A stretch of DNA of 64,000 nt from Pseudomonas sp. G.S.17 (GTDB lineage: Bacteria; Pseudomonadota; Gammaproteobacteria; Pseudomonadales; Pseudomonadaceae), in NCBI RefSeq assembly GCF_038096165.1, contig NZ_CP151076.1, forward strand, positions 3,035,501 through 3,099,500, written 5' to 3'. Position numbers and translations under genes: made by a program. The notes under the pieces were generated by a model. The model did not search any database, was not told where the DNA came from, and was given only the letters and a program-made list of their open reading frames with translations. Shown here piece by piece: positions 9,070-17,087 of the stretch. Within the stretch, counting starts at the first letter, position 1, and every line of letters begins with the position of its first letter.

Positions 9070-9374
9070 AGCGTATTGCGCTGGGCCTGGTCCTGCTGTT
9101 GCTCTGCGCGTTCGTCACCTTGGTCGCGCTTTGTTGGATGTTCTTTGCTGTGCTCGGTAACAGCACGCGGGCCTGGCGCTTGGCCGTTTCATTTGACCAG
9201 TTGGCCAATACCGCATTTGGCGGCAGCGAAGATGAGACGATCAGCTCTCGCGCAGGCAAGGCTGCTCGACAGGGAAAGCGATGGGGCTGCGTGCTGTGCG
9301 GGCTGCTCAATCGCTTCGAACCCGACCACTGCGAGAAGAATATCGAAGCAGATGAAGGGAAGATGTCAGCGTGA
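9063..9374 (+). CDS. Small phage membrane protein
   Basis: The 103-residue product has one N-terminal hydrophobic segment (about residues 5-30). A cytosolic or periplasmic tail follows, with the pattern D-E-T-I-S-S-R-A-G and a W-G-C-V-L-C-G-L-L motif. Similar small proteins occur near fibre genes of Pseudomonas phages, but I know no established function. A holin role is possible but unsupported, since only one membrane segment is visible. It overlaps both neighbours, so it is co-translated with the chaperone and Avd genes. Confidence 0.55.
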   Translation: MVKRIALGLVLLLLCAFVTLVALCWMFFAVLGNSTRAWRLAVSFDQLANTAFGGSEDETISSRAGKAARQGKRWGCVLCGLLNRFEPDHCEKNIEADEGKMSA

Positions 9375-9727
9375 GTGATGCCCAATTGACCCTGCTGACC
9401 AAGCTTGAAGAGCTGGACGCATACACGCATACCGTATTGCACCAGTTCCCAAAGCTTGAGCGCCACCTGCTTTGCGCCGAGCTAAGGGCTGTAACCAATC
9501 ATTTATTGCGTCTTACGGTGGTGGCTTGGAAGCGCCGCCAGAAGACGGCGGCACTGTTTGATCTAGATGTTGAGATTGAGATATTCCGCCACCTGGTGCG
9601 CAAAGCTCACCGGCTCACCTACATCAACACGCACCGACTGGACGTATGGATGCGTCACGTCAACGAGGTGGGCCGGATTGTTGGTGCGTGGATCAAGCAC
9701 GAAGGATTAGCACCAGTTAAGAAGTAA
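9371..9727 (+). CDS. avd: DGR accessory variability determinant (Avd-like)
   Basis: This 118-residue, almost wholly helical, basic protein has the size and appearance of Avd, the four-helix-bundle partner that binds the DGR reverse transcriptase and template RNA. Regularly spaced hydrophobic residues and clusters such as A-W-K-R-R-Q-K and R-K-A-H-R-L give a positive surface. The start is GTG at 9371, four bases before the end of the preceding gene. It lies 23 bases upstream of the template repeat, the same avd-TR-RT order as in Bordetella phage BPP-1. Similarity to the 23S rRNA intervening-sequence protein family is expected. Confidence 0.88.
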   Translation: MSDAQLTLLTKLEELDAYTHTVLHQFPKLERHLLCAELRAVTNHLLRLTVVAWKRRQKTAALFDLDVEIEIFRHLVRKAHRLTYINTHRLDVWMRHVNEVGRIVGAWIKHEGLAPVKK

Positions 9728-9750
9728 AGAGCATTGGGGGGAGGCTTATT

Positions 9751-9853
9751 ACGGTGGCAACTACGGCAACGGCTCGAACGCCGGGCTGTTCTATCTGAAC
9801 GTCAACAACGCCTCGTCGAGCGCGAACACGAACGTCGGCGGCCGCCTCGCAAA
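9751..9853 (+). repeat. DGR template repeat (TR)
   Basis: This non-coding 103-bp segment is the invariant template. It is rich in AAC triplets in the reading frame that matches VR: eight AAC codons and one TAC codon at the diversifiable positions. By my count it has 24 adenines; nine differ in VR and none of the other 79 bases do. AAC is the usual TR codon because randomising both adenines gives NNC codons, which encode 15 amino acids and no stops. The 119 bases that follow (9854-9972) are the likely spacer part of the DGR RNA needed for priming. Confidence 0.95.
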
Positions 9854-9972
9854 CGATTATCGCCAGAAGGCATCAGGCCCAAGGGCCTGTGTCCAGCGCG
9901 CTTCCTTTGGAGCCCCTCTCCAGACCATGTAGTCAAAGATTTACAGGGCATCGCGGCTACTAGCTTCGGCGA
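9854..9972 (+). ncRNA. Presumed DGR RNA spacer between TR and RT
   Basis: In characterised DGRs the RNA template extends past TR into a structured spacer that primes cDNA synthesis and is bound by RT and Avd. This segment sits in the equivalent place. It contains a self-complementary GGCCCAAGGGCC sequence at about 9887-9898, which could form a hairpin or dimerise. No coding frame here looks real. The role is inferred from position. Confidence 0.5.
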
Positions 9973-11061
9973 ATGTGGCGATGCCCGCCCTCATTTTTCG
10001 CCCTCATATGGGCTAAGGCTTATGTTGTGCCGATCACCACTAATGGCCTCTGGGGCCAGATAATTGATTTTGATAACCTGTACCAAGCCTATCTAGAGGC
10101 GCGTCGTGGCAAGCGGGATCGATCCTCTGTCATGCGCTTTGCCGCCAATGTCGAAGAAAATCTCGTCAACCTGCAGAACCATCTGATCTGGAAAAGCTGG
10201 GCACCCGGCAAGCCTCGCGAATTCGTGGTTAAAGAGCCCAAGCTGCGCCTGATCCAGGCTCCACCGTTTGCCGACCGCGTCATCCATCACGCCCTGGTGC
10301 GAGTGGTCAACCCTCTCTTCGAGCGCAAGTTCATCAGTGACTCCTACGCCTGCCGCGTCGGCATGGGCACCCAGGCGGCTGTGGCACGAGTTCAGCACTT
10401 CATTAGGGTTGCGAAGCGCAACCACGGCGACAGCGCGTATGTACTCAAGGCCGACATCAGTAAATTCTTCGCGAGCATAAGGCATCACGCCTTGCTGCGG
10501 GAAATTGAGCGCACCATCTCCGATAAGAACGTGCTGTGGCTTTGGCGGCAGATCATCAGCGGCTACGGTAATGAGACCGGCATCGGCTTGCCGGTTGGCG
10601 CGCTCACCAGCCAATTAGGAGCCAACATCCTGCTCAGCCGACTGGATCATGCTGCCAAGGATCAGATGGGTATCAAGCACTACGTGCGGTACATGGATGA
10701 CTTCATCGCAGTGCTGCCCAATAAGGAGTGCGCCGCAGCGGCTCTGAGCGAGCTGGCAACGGAAGTGGCGGCGCTCAGCTTGGAGTTGAACCCTAAGACG
10801 GCAATTCATCCTTGGCAGCGCGGCTTGGACTTCTGCGGTTATCGCATATGGCCAACCCACATCTTGCCCCGCAAGCGGAACATCAAGCGGGCGCGGTCAT
10901 CGTTCCGGGCATTGATGGCGAGATATAAGGCAGGGCTGATCAGCCAGCAGCACGTCAGGCAGCGAGTCTGTAGCTTCCTGGCGTACACGAAGCACTGCAA
11001 CGCTAGTCGCACCGTAGAAGGAGTACTTGGTGATTTGAGGTTGGTGAGAGGACGCGGATAA
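9973..11061 (+). CDS. DGR reverse transcriptase
   Basis: The product is a retroelement-type reverse transcriptase of up to 362 residues. Numbered from ATG 9973, the first catalytic aspartate lies in L-K-A-D-I-S-K-F-F (D161). The V-G-A-L-T-S-Q motif (208-214) fits the GxxxSQ signature of DGR RTs, where other RTs usually have QG. The catalytic Y-M-D-D is at 240-243. There is no endonuclease or maturase domain, as expected for a DGR. No strong ribosome site precedes 9973; GTG 10027 is an alternative start. The gene is the last one of the prophage. It would copy the TR RNA with errors at adenines and feed cDNA to the VR in the fibre gene. Confidence 0.93.
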   Translation: MWRCPPSFFALIWAKAYVVPITTNGLWGQIIDFDNLYQAYLEARRGKRDRSSVMRFAANVEENLVNLQNHLIWKSWAPGKPREFVVKEPKLRLIQAPPFADRVIHHALVRVVNPLFERKFISDSYACRVGMGTQAAVARVQHFIRVAKRNHGDSAYVLKADISKFFASIRHHALLREIERTISDKNVLWLWRQIISGYGNETGIGLPVGALTSQLGANILLSRLDHAAKDQMGIKHYVRYMDDFIAVLPNKECAAAALSELATEVAALSLELNPKTAIHPWQRGLDFCGYRIWPTHILPRKRNIKRARSSFRALMARYKAGLISQQHVRQRVCSFLAYTKHCNASRTVEGVLGDLRLVRGRG

Positions 11062-11190
11062 CTCTATAGGCATTTGGTGAATCGGGAGTCACACCTGGCC
11101 ACCGTTTTCGTTATTCTGTTGCAGTGGATGCAACAAATCCAAAAACGATTTATCTCAGCAAAGCCTCTTCATTTTTCGCGCCGCGCATCA
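11062..11190. other. Probable right end of Mu-like prophage
   Basis: Read inward from 11190 on the minus strand, the sequence begins TGATGCGCGGCGCGAAAAAT, close in style to Mu ends (TG..., GCGGCGC, CGAAAAA). Further inside are GATAAATCG (about 11145-11153) and AACGAAAAC (about 11105-11115), which resemble MuA-binding motifs. The host MFS reading frame to the right loses its remaining half exactly here, and its stop codon TGA is the first three bases of the proposed end. The left end lies outside the window. Confidence 0.6.
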
Positions 11191-11742
11191 CCACGCGATC
11201 AATAGCAGGGTCATCCCGGACATCAATCCAAACGCCATTCGCCAGCCCATGAATCCACCCAGCCAGGTACCCAAAGGCACCCCCAGCGACAATGCGATGG
11301 GCGTTCCCACCATCGCTACCGCGAGCGCGCGGCCCTGTAATTGGGGCACAACCATGCGTCGCGCATAACCTGCAATCAGGCTCCAGGCCAGACCCGCGGA
11401 AACGCCGGCGAAGAACCTCGCGATCAAGGTCAGCCAGTAGTTGGAGGACAGCGCAGTGACAGAATTGAAAATCAAAAACCCGACAATCGTAAGCAGCAAG
11501 ACTGTTCTGCGGCCCCAGCTCTGCGTGGCGATGGTCAGCGGAATTGCTGCCAGCAGCGACCCGAGTGCGTAAACAGTCACCATCTGCCCTGCAAACGATG
11601 CCGAGACCTCCAGCCCGCTGCCGATCTCGGGCAGTAATCCCGCAGGTAACGTCTCGGTCACGATGCATATGAACCCCGTCATCGCCAGTGCCAGTAATGC
11701 CCCAAGCGGGAGTCTTTCGGAATGTCTCTCATCGTTAGTCAT
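11188..11742 (-). pseudogene. MFS transporter, truncated by prophage end
   Basis: The 184-residue remnant (from ATG 11742) covers about the first six membrane segments of a DHA1-type drug efflux transporter. It includes the R-F-x-A-G-V-S-A-G-L-A and G-x-P-x-G motifs. A complete member is about 390-400 residues. The frame ends in I-A-W and then TGA, which belongs to the presumed phage end. The missing C-terminal half should sit on the far side of the prophage. It is divergent from a TetR regulator that probably controlled it. Confidence 0.82.
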
Positions 11743-11758
11743 GCATCCACCCACTAAT

Positions 11759-11772
11759 ATACTGATCGGTAT
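11759..11772. promoter_or_regulatory. Palindromic operator candidate for TetR regulator
   Basis: ATACTGATCGGTAT is a near-perfect inverted repeat (ATAC-yGATCr-GTAT) in the intergenic region between the divergent MFS remnant and TetR gene, starting 17 bases from the MFS start codon. Its placement and symmetry fit a TetR-family operator for both genes. Confidence 0.55.
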
Positions 11773-11864
11773 AAATATAGGGGCGAGTTACCGGGTAGTC
11801 AACGACTTATGTATCGATTAGTATTTAAGTAGCGCTATTCAAGTAAGTCTGGAGGAGATCCGAC

Positions 11865-12491
11865 ATGGCACAGATGGGACGTCCGCGCACGTTTGACCGT
11901 GACGTAGCAATCACTCAGGCACTGCATTTATTTTGGGAGCATGGATACGATGCAACCTCCCTCAGCCAGCTTAAGGCCAACATTGGTGGCGGCATCACCG
12001 CACCTAGCTTTTATGCGGCTTTTGGCTCGAAGCAGGCCCTGTTCAATGAGGTAATAGGACGTTACCTCACCACTCACGGCCGGGTCACCGACAGCCTGTT
12101 TGATACGACCCTCACGCCCCGAGAGGCGATTGAACTCACCCTTCGCCGGTCAGCGAAAATGCAATGTGAGCCCGATCATCCCAAGGGGTGTCTGGTGTCG
12201 TTAGGCCTGATGAGCGCTTGCTCAGAAGAGAGCAAGGCCATCTCTGAGCCTCTCGCAAAGGCGAGGAACTTGAACCGTGCGGGCTTGGTTGCTTGTATCG
12301 ACCGCGCCATTGCCGCAGGCGAATTGCCTACGTCGGTGATACCGCAGACCCTCGCCGCCGCATTCGACAGTTTTCTCCTGGGTTTATCGACACTGGCGCG
12401 CGATGGCGTTCCACACGCCACGCTGGATGCCGCAGTGACTCAAATGATGGGGCTATGGGATAGCCTGTGTATTGTTGCCGACGATCAATGA
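11865..12491 (+). CDS. TetR/AcrR family regulator
   Basis: The 208-residue protein has an N-terminal HTH (about residues 12-57) with the pattern A-L-H-L-F-W-E-H-G-Y-D-A-T-S, then S-F-Y-A-A-F-G-S-K, typical of the family. The C-terminal ligand-binding part carries a K-G-C-L-V-S-L motif. A GGAGGA site precedes the ATG at 11865. Divergent orientation to an efflux transporter suggests it repressed that pump and its own gene. With the pump broken by the prophage, it may now have no partner. Confidence 0.88.
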   Translation: MAQMGRPRTFDRDVAITQALHLFWEHGYDATSLSQLKANIGGGITAPSFYAAFGSKQALFNEVIGRYLTTHGRVTDSLFDTTLTPREAIELTLRRSAKMQCEPDHPKGCLVSLGLMSACSEESKAISEPLAKARNLNRAGLVACIDRAIAAGELPTSVIPQTLAAAFDSFLLGLSTLARDGVPHATLDAAVTQMMGLWDSLCIVADDQ

Positions 12492-12656
12492 TCCGGAAGT
12501 TCAACCTGTAAGGTTTTTCACGATGCAATTGGGATTCACCACAGACAAGGACCTGTGAGGAGTCAGACTGGACCAGTAAAAGCTCGGAAATAGGTCAATT
12601 CGCCGTCGGCGAGCCCTGTCGCCGTTCCAAGGGAAAAGAGTGGAGGGAATTTTTTC

Positions 12657-12687
12657 TTGACCTTGCCATGAGGGCAAGGATGAAAGT
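12657..12687 (+). promoter_or_regulatory. CueR-type (MerR family) promoter
   Basis: A -35-like TTGACC (12657-12662) overlaps a perfect dyad, CCTTGCC-5 bases-GGCAAGG (12661-12679). A 19-base spacer separates it from a weak -10 at about 12682-12687. Over-long spacers with a central dyad are the hallmark of MerR-family promoters, and this dyad resembles the CueR copper operator. The downstream gene encodes a CxxC metal-binding protein, which agrees. Confidence 0.7.
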
Positions 12688-12721
12688 CGTGTGATCAAAT
12701 ACGACTCAAGAGGAACGGAAG

Positions 12722-12973
12722 ATGACCACCTTTGAAGTACAAGACATGACCTGCGGACACTGCGTGAGGGTCATTACCGACGTTGTGCTGGCCTTGGACC
12801 CAGCGGCCAGCGTACAAATAGATCTGCCATCACACCTTGTGCAGATTGAGTCGGCAAGCGTCGAAGCAACTGAACTGGCCGACGCGATTGTGCAGGCTGG
12901 CTACTCGCCTGTCGCCCCCACTACCAGCCCAGCGATGATCAAGACGAAAGGGGGGTGCTGCTGCGGCAGCTGA
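12722..12973 (+). CDS. Heavy-metal-associated (copper chaperone-like) protein
   Basis: This 83-residue protein is a single HMA domain with the metal-binding motif M-T-C-G-H-C (residues 9-14), the usual length for CopZ/Atx1-like chaperones plus a short tail. It ends in a cysteine cluster, G-G-C-C-C-G-S, which is an unusual extra possible metal site. It probably hands Cu(I) to exporters in the cytosol. The upstream CueR-type promoter suggests copper induction. No copper ATPase is next to it in this window. Confidence 0.88.
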   Translation: MTTFEVQDMTCGHCVRVITDVVLALDPAASVQIDLPSHLVQIESASVEATELADAIVQAGYSPVAPTTSPAMIKTKGGCCCGS

Positions 12974-13121
12974 GGCACGCATGGACTGACCTTCAAGCTA
13001 GCCCTCACGCTCCATTACCGCGTTTGAGGCGCCGAGTAGTTCAGTCCAACCCATTGAATGGGGAGTAGTCCTAGCCCTCGACGCCCTCTTCTTTCTACTG
13101 CACTTCATCGGTCAGCACTTC

Positions 13122-13666
13122 GGGGGGCGCGAAACCTTCCTCGCGGTATCGGCCCTGGGTGTCATTGCGTTCATCGGCAGTCTGATTTTCGTTCCGAAAA
13201 ACATTCAGCACAGCAAACCCGCCTCGGTGCTGCAACAATTGCAGGTATTGAAGCAGCCTCGTCTGTTGCTGGTTTATGCAATGACCGCAATTGGTTACGG
13301 CGGCTCTTTCATCGCCTTCACCTACCTCGCCCCGATCCTTCAGGAAGTGTCAGGCTTCAGCACTTCGACAGTCAGCCTGGTGCTGCTGGTTTACGGCACC
13401 TCTGTCGCGATCGGCAATATCTGGGGCGGCAAGCTCGCTGACAGTAAAGGCCCGGTAGGCGCTCTGAAGGTCATCTTCCTGGCGCTGGCCGCCGTGCTGA
13501 TCCTGCTGACGTTCACCGCCGGGACTCCATGGCTGGCAATCGTCACCGTTCTGCTTTGGGGTGCGGGCGGGTGGTGTTGGTCGCCTACGCCCTGACCGTA
13601 CTCAGCGGTCGCCTGGATAAAGACCAACCGTTATCCACTGCGCCTGTCAGCGCAATGGGCCACTGA
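13122..13666 (+). pseudogene. MFS transporter, N-terminally truncated and internally deleted
   Basis: From about 13122 one frame reads an MFS sequence starting at E-T-F-L-A-V-S-A-L-G-V and continues through several membrane segments to L-L-W-G-A. The match then jumps to another frame reading V-V-L-V-A-Y-A-L-T-V-L-S-G-R and ends at TGA 13664-13666. So the N-terminal half is absent and a C-terminal piece has been deleted with a frameshift. It is on the opposite strand from the MFS remnant at 11188 and is a different transporter. Confidence 0.75.
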
Positions 13667-13698
13667 TTTAGCGTCTGAATCAGCCATGCAGCTACTCC

Positions 13699-14823
13699 TC
13701 AAAACTCGATGACCTGACGGACCGCGCTGCCTTCATGCAAGCGGTCGAAACCTTCGTTGATGTCATCCAGTTTGAGTCTGCCGCTCAACAGTCGGTCTAC
13801 CGGCAAGCGCCCATCTCGATAGAGTTCGATGAACCGCGGGATATCACGGATGGGCACGCAGGTACCGATATAACTGCCCTTGAGCGTACGCTCCTCGGCG
13901 ACCAACTGAACAACATTGACCGACAGCGCCGAGCCGGGTGGCGGCAGGCCGGCAGTCACGGTCATCCCGCCGCGCCTGGTCATCTTCATGGCGTTATCCA
14001 ATGCCCGGATCGAGCCGGCCATTTCAAACACATAGTCGGCACCACCACCGGTGAGTTGCAGCACCTGATCAACGGCGTCCGCATCGCCGCCGTTGACAAC
14101 CGCGGTTGCACCGACCTCTTTGGCCAGTGCGAGCTTCTCTGGCGAAAGATCTACGGCAATGATTTTGCTCGCGCCTGCCGCCCTTGCACCCAACACCGAC
14201 GCCAAGCCAACGCCGCCCAAACCGATCACCACAGCGGTCGAGCCGACCCGTAGCTGTGCGGTATTGACCACAGCGCCGACTCCCGTCAACACCGCGCAAC
14301 CAAAAAGCGCTGCTTCAACAAAAGGCAGATCCCTGTCGATCTTGACCAATGAGTTACGCGACACCACGGCGTACTCGGCAAACGCCGAAACACCCAGATG
14401 GTGATGGACCTGGCCGGCAGGACTGCTCAAACGCACTGAGCCGTTTATCAGGGTGCCGGCGGCGTTGGCTTTCGCACCCGGCTCGCACAGTGCCGGACGG
14501 CCTTCCGCGCATGGCAGGCAATGCCCGCAGCTGGGCATGAACACCATGACAACGTGATCGCCCGGTTCGAGATCATTGACGCCCTCCCCCAACTCTTCGA
14601 CCACACCTGCTGCCTCGTGACCGAGCGCCATGGGCATTGGCCGAGGGCGGTCACCGTTGATCACCGACAAGTCCGAATGGCAGAGGCCTGCGGCGCGGAT
14701 ACGCACCAATACCTCGCCGGGCCCCGGCGGTGCCAGTTCGATGGTCTCGATCACAATCGGCTTGCTCTGGGCATAAGGCGGCGCAACATTCATGTGTCTT
14801 AGAACAGCGGCTCTGACTCGCAT
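13699..14823 (-). CDS. Zinc-dependent alcohol dehydrogenase
   Basis: The 374-residue product is a medium-chain, NAD(P)-dependent alcohol dehydrogenase. Catalytic zinc ligands are visible as G-L-C-H-S-D (C48) and G-H-E (H69, E70). The structural zinc loop has four cysteines at 99, 102, 105 and 113. The Rossmann motif G-L-G-G-V-G is near residue 200. Length is normal for the family. The substrate is unknown; the closest-looking groups act on aryl or formaldehyde-type alcohols. It stands alone, downstream end facing the MFS remnant. Confidence 0.92.
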   Translation of the reverse strand: MRVRAAVLRHMNVAPPYAQSKPIVIETIELAPPGPGEVLVRIRAAGLCHSDLSVINGDRPRPMPMALGHEAAGVVEELGEGVNDLEPGDHVVMVFMPSCGHCLPCAEGRPALCEPGAKANAAGTLINGSVRLSSPAGQVHHHLGVSAFAEYAVVSRNSLVKIDRDLPFVEAALFGCAVLTGVGAVVNTAQLRVGSTAVVIGLGGVGLASVLGARAAGASKIIAVDLSPEKLALAKEVGATAVVNGGDADAVDQVLQLTGGGADYVFEMAGSIRALDNAMKMTRRGGMTVTAGLPPPGSALSVNVVQLVAEERTLKGSYIGTCVPIRDIPRFIELYRDGRLPVDRLLSGRLKLDDINEGFDRLHEGSAVRQVIEF

Positions 14824-14974
14824 CTTTTTGTCTCCGACGCAGCTGGACTCAACATTGAGTGCCTATCACTATGCCGCAGCCTGTCCGTGTCAGAAACACC
14901 TGTCTTACTCTGCGACAGCCATGTGATACGACTCAGAAGTTAAAGACAGTCCCTCGATAGCTGACGCCAGTCAC

Positions 14975-15931
14975 TCACGCAATTACCCGCGCATAGACTG
15001 ACCTGTCCACATTGCCACCGGACAGAATCACGCCGACCTTGCGCCCCAGCATTGTTTCGCGCTCCTGAATGAGCGCTGCCAGGGGCGCCGCGCCGGCACC
15101 TTCGGCGAGATTATGGGTATCGGAATAGTAGATACGCATGGCAGCGCAGATCTGCGCGTCGCTGACTGATACGATCCGCGCCGCGCCTGCCGCGTAGACA
15201 GCAAAGGCGTCAGGGACCGGCTTGCGCACGGCCAGACCGTCAGCGAAGGTATCTGCCGAAGCAGTCTCGCATATGGCTCCCGTCTCAAACGACAACTTGG
15301 CGCCAGCAGCCTCAGTGGACACCACGCCCACCACCTGGGTCTTGAGACCCAGCGCGTCGCGGGCGGCGATCACCCCGCAAATCCCCGATCCGCAGCCAAT
15401 GGGCACATAGACGGCGTCCAGGTCTGGCGCAGCCTTGAACAACTCCAGCGCATAAGTGGAGACACCTTTGACCAGCTCGGTATGGAACGGCGGCACCAGA
15501 AACAGACCATGCTCCTGCGACAGGCGCGCGGCCTCTTCACGAGCCTCATCAAAGTCGCGGCCGTACTCCATCACTTCCCCGCCAAAACCGCGCATGGCGT
15601 TGTTCTTTTCCGAGGAATTGCCTTGCGGCACGACAATCAACGCCCGCAACCCCTGCGCGCCTGCCGCCAGCGCCAGGCTCTGCCCATGATTGCCACGGGT
15701 AGCGCTGACGATACCTTTCGCCTCTGGATGCTCGCGCTTGAGCCAGTGCATAAAGGTAATACCGCCGCGCACCTTGAAAGCGCCAGTGGGTGTGTGATTT
15801 TCGTGCTTGACCCACACCTCGCATCCCAACCGCTCAGCCAGCAGCGGCCAGGCGTATTGGGCAGTAGCCGGCATGACCTGATAGACCAGACAAGCTGCCT
15901 GTTCGATATCATCAAGAGTCAGTCTGTGCAT
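14975..15931 (-). CDS. PLP-dependent threonine/serine dehydratase-like enzyme
   Basis: I place the start at 15931 (M-H-R-L-T-L), giving 318 residues, the usual size of catabolic dehydratases without an ACT domain; the longer frame back to 16045 overlaps the divergent regulator. The PLP lysine is K53 in P-T-G-A-F-K-V-R-G-G. The S-A-T-R-G-N-H-G-Q-S loop and a glycine-rich C-G-S-G-I-C-G phosphate loop follow, then S-G-G-N near the end. It would deaminate threonine, serine or a related hydroxy-amino acid. The divergent AraC gene is the likely regulator. Confidence 0.9.
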   Translation of the reverse strand: MHRLTLDDIEQAACLVYQVMPATAQYAWPLLAERLGCEVWVKHENHTPTGAFKVRGGITFMHWLKREHPEAKGIVSATRGNHGQSLALAAGAQGLRALIVVPQGNSSEKNNAMRGFGGEVMEYGRDFDEAREEAARLSQEHGLFLVPPFHTELVKGVSTYALELFKAAPDLDAVYVPIGCGSGICGVIAARDALGLKTQVVGVVSTEAAGAKLSFETGAICETASADTFADGLAVRKPVPDAFAVYAAGAARIVSVSDAQICAAMRIYYSDTHNLAEGAGAAPLAALIQERETMLGRKVGVILSGGNVDRSVYARVIA

Positions 15932-16027
15932 GATTTGCGCTCCGAAGGTTTGGCCCAGTCTAGGGACGCGCGCAGCCGTTTGGCTTTCATAAAACTGACC
16001 TGACTTCAATGCCCCCTCTTCGCTACT

Positions 16028-16837
16028 ATGGCGCTCATGAGCCATCGCAATCGCCTACAGTCATCGCGCCTGCCCGAACCGGTCCGCCGGGTCGAAACAG
16101 GGCCGTGGACGATTGAATTGCTCCCCGGCAGCGCCTACGCAACCCGATATGTACCGACTCAAGCGGCAATTGGCTTCGCCTTCGACAGCCAGCGAGGCCT
16201 GCATGCCATCGGCAGCGATCGCGTGCTGCCCTTCACTGCCGTACCCAACGGTTTGGCGTTCGTCCCGGCTGGCTGTGACGTTCTATCCGAGTCCCCTCAG
16301 GGTGGAGAATACCTGCGGGTAATCCGCACCGACGGTATCGCGCTGGCGGGCGATCGAGCCTTCAACAATCGCATCGATCCCCAAGCGAGCAGGCTCGCAT
16401 CGCGCATGCGCAACGCACTGTTGCAGGTCTCGGTGGCGGACGACTGGGAGAGCTGGGCATTTGCATTGGCAGAACGGGTGCACAGCCACGATGCATTGTC
16501 GATGCCACACACCGGCTCGATAACGGGTGCACGGATGCGCTTGCTCGATGAATTTATCGACGCGATGCTTGGCGGGCCGCTGGGTGTAAAAGCAATGGCG
16601 CAGTTGCTCGGATTGTCCGAGGGCTATTTCATCCGCGCATTCAAGACCGCCACCGGCAAAAGCCCCCACGCTTATCTGATCGACCGACGTCTCGCCAAAG
16701 CCCGTGCTCTGATGCGCGACTCGAGTGCCAGCCTGTCGGACATCGCCCTCACCTGCGGCTTCAACTCCCAAGCGCACATGACGACCGTTTTCAGGCAGCG
16801 TCTGGGTATCAGTCCCGGACAGTTACGCCGAGGTTAG
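16028..16837 (+). CDS. AraC family regulator
   Basis: The 269-residue protein has a cupin-like N-terminal sensor region and two HTH motifs at its C-terminus (about residues 175-265), including A-x-L-L-G-L-S-E-G-Y-F-I-R-A-F and I-A-L-T-C-G-F-N-S-Q-A-H. It starts 96 bases from the divergent dehydratase start, so it probably senses the dehydratase substrate or product. ATG 16037 is an equally possible start. Confidence 0.88.
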   Translation: MALMSHRNRLQSSRLPEPVRRVETGPWTIELLPGSAYATRYVPTQAAIGFAFDSQRGLHAIGSDRVLPFTAVPNGLAFVPAGCDVLSESPQGGEYLRVIRTDGIALAGDRAFNNRIDPQASRLASRMRNALLQVSVADDWESWAFALAERVHSHDALSMPHTGSITGARMRLLDEFIDAMLGGPLGVKAMAQLLGLSEGYFIRAFKTATGKSPHAYLIDRRLAKARALMRDSSASLSDIALTCGFNSQAHMTTVFRQRLGISPGQLRRG

Positions 16838-17087
16838 TTGCGGTTTAATGAAGGCGCTGTCGGCCTGAAGAGGTCTGTATTTTTGCCACCCAGCAAATAG
16901 AGGCGGCGCTAGGGCTCCCAGGCCCTCGTGATGATCCGCAGCTTCCAGGTTGCGCTGGCGCAGCAAAATACAGTTGCGCGGGTCGGATCGCTTTACGCAA
17001 CCTTTACCGAATCCAGACCTCCGTTTACACGAAACGGGTGTTTCATACATCCATGGCGAACCCACACATGCCGCCTGAGGAGACACC
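16838..17087. other. Intergenic region, no feature recognised
   Basis: This 250-base gap separates the AraC gene from the small secreted protein. No convincing ORF or RNA was found. A ribosome site (GAGGAG at about 17076-17081) belongs to the downstream gene. Confidence 0.3.

Noticed and set aside
9063..9374. Holin assignment for the small phage membrane protein
   Set aside because: Only one membrane segment is visible and no endolysin gene is next to it, so a lysis role is not supported.
9734..10063. Open frame of about 109 codons across the template repeat
   Set aside because: It runs over the TR and spacer in a frame without ribosome site or family resemblance. The segment acts as DGR template RNA, and the true RT frame begins inside it.
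13058..13441. Plus-strand frame of 127 codons
   Set aside because: It is a shadow of the MFS pseudogene in another frame; the membrane-protein sequence lies in the neighbouring frame.
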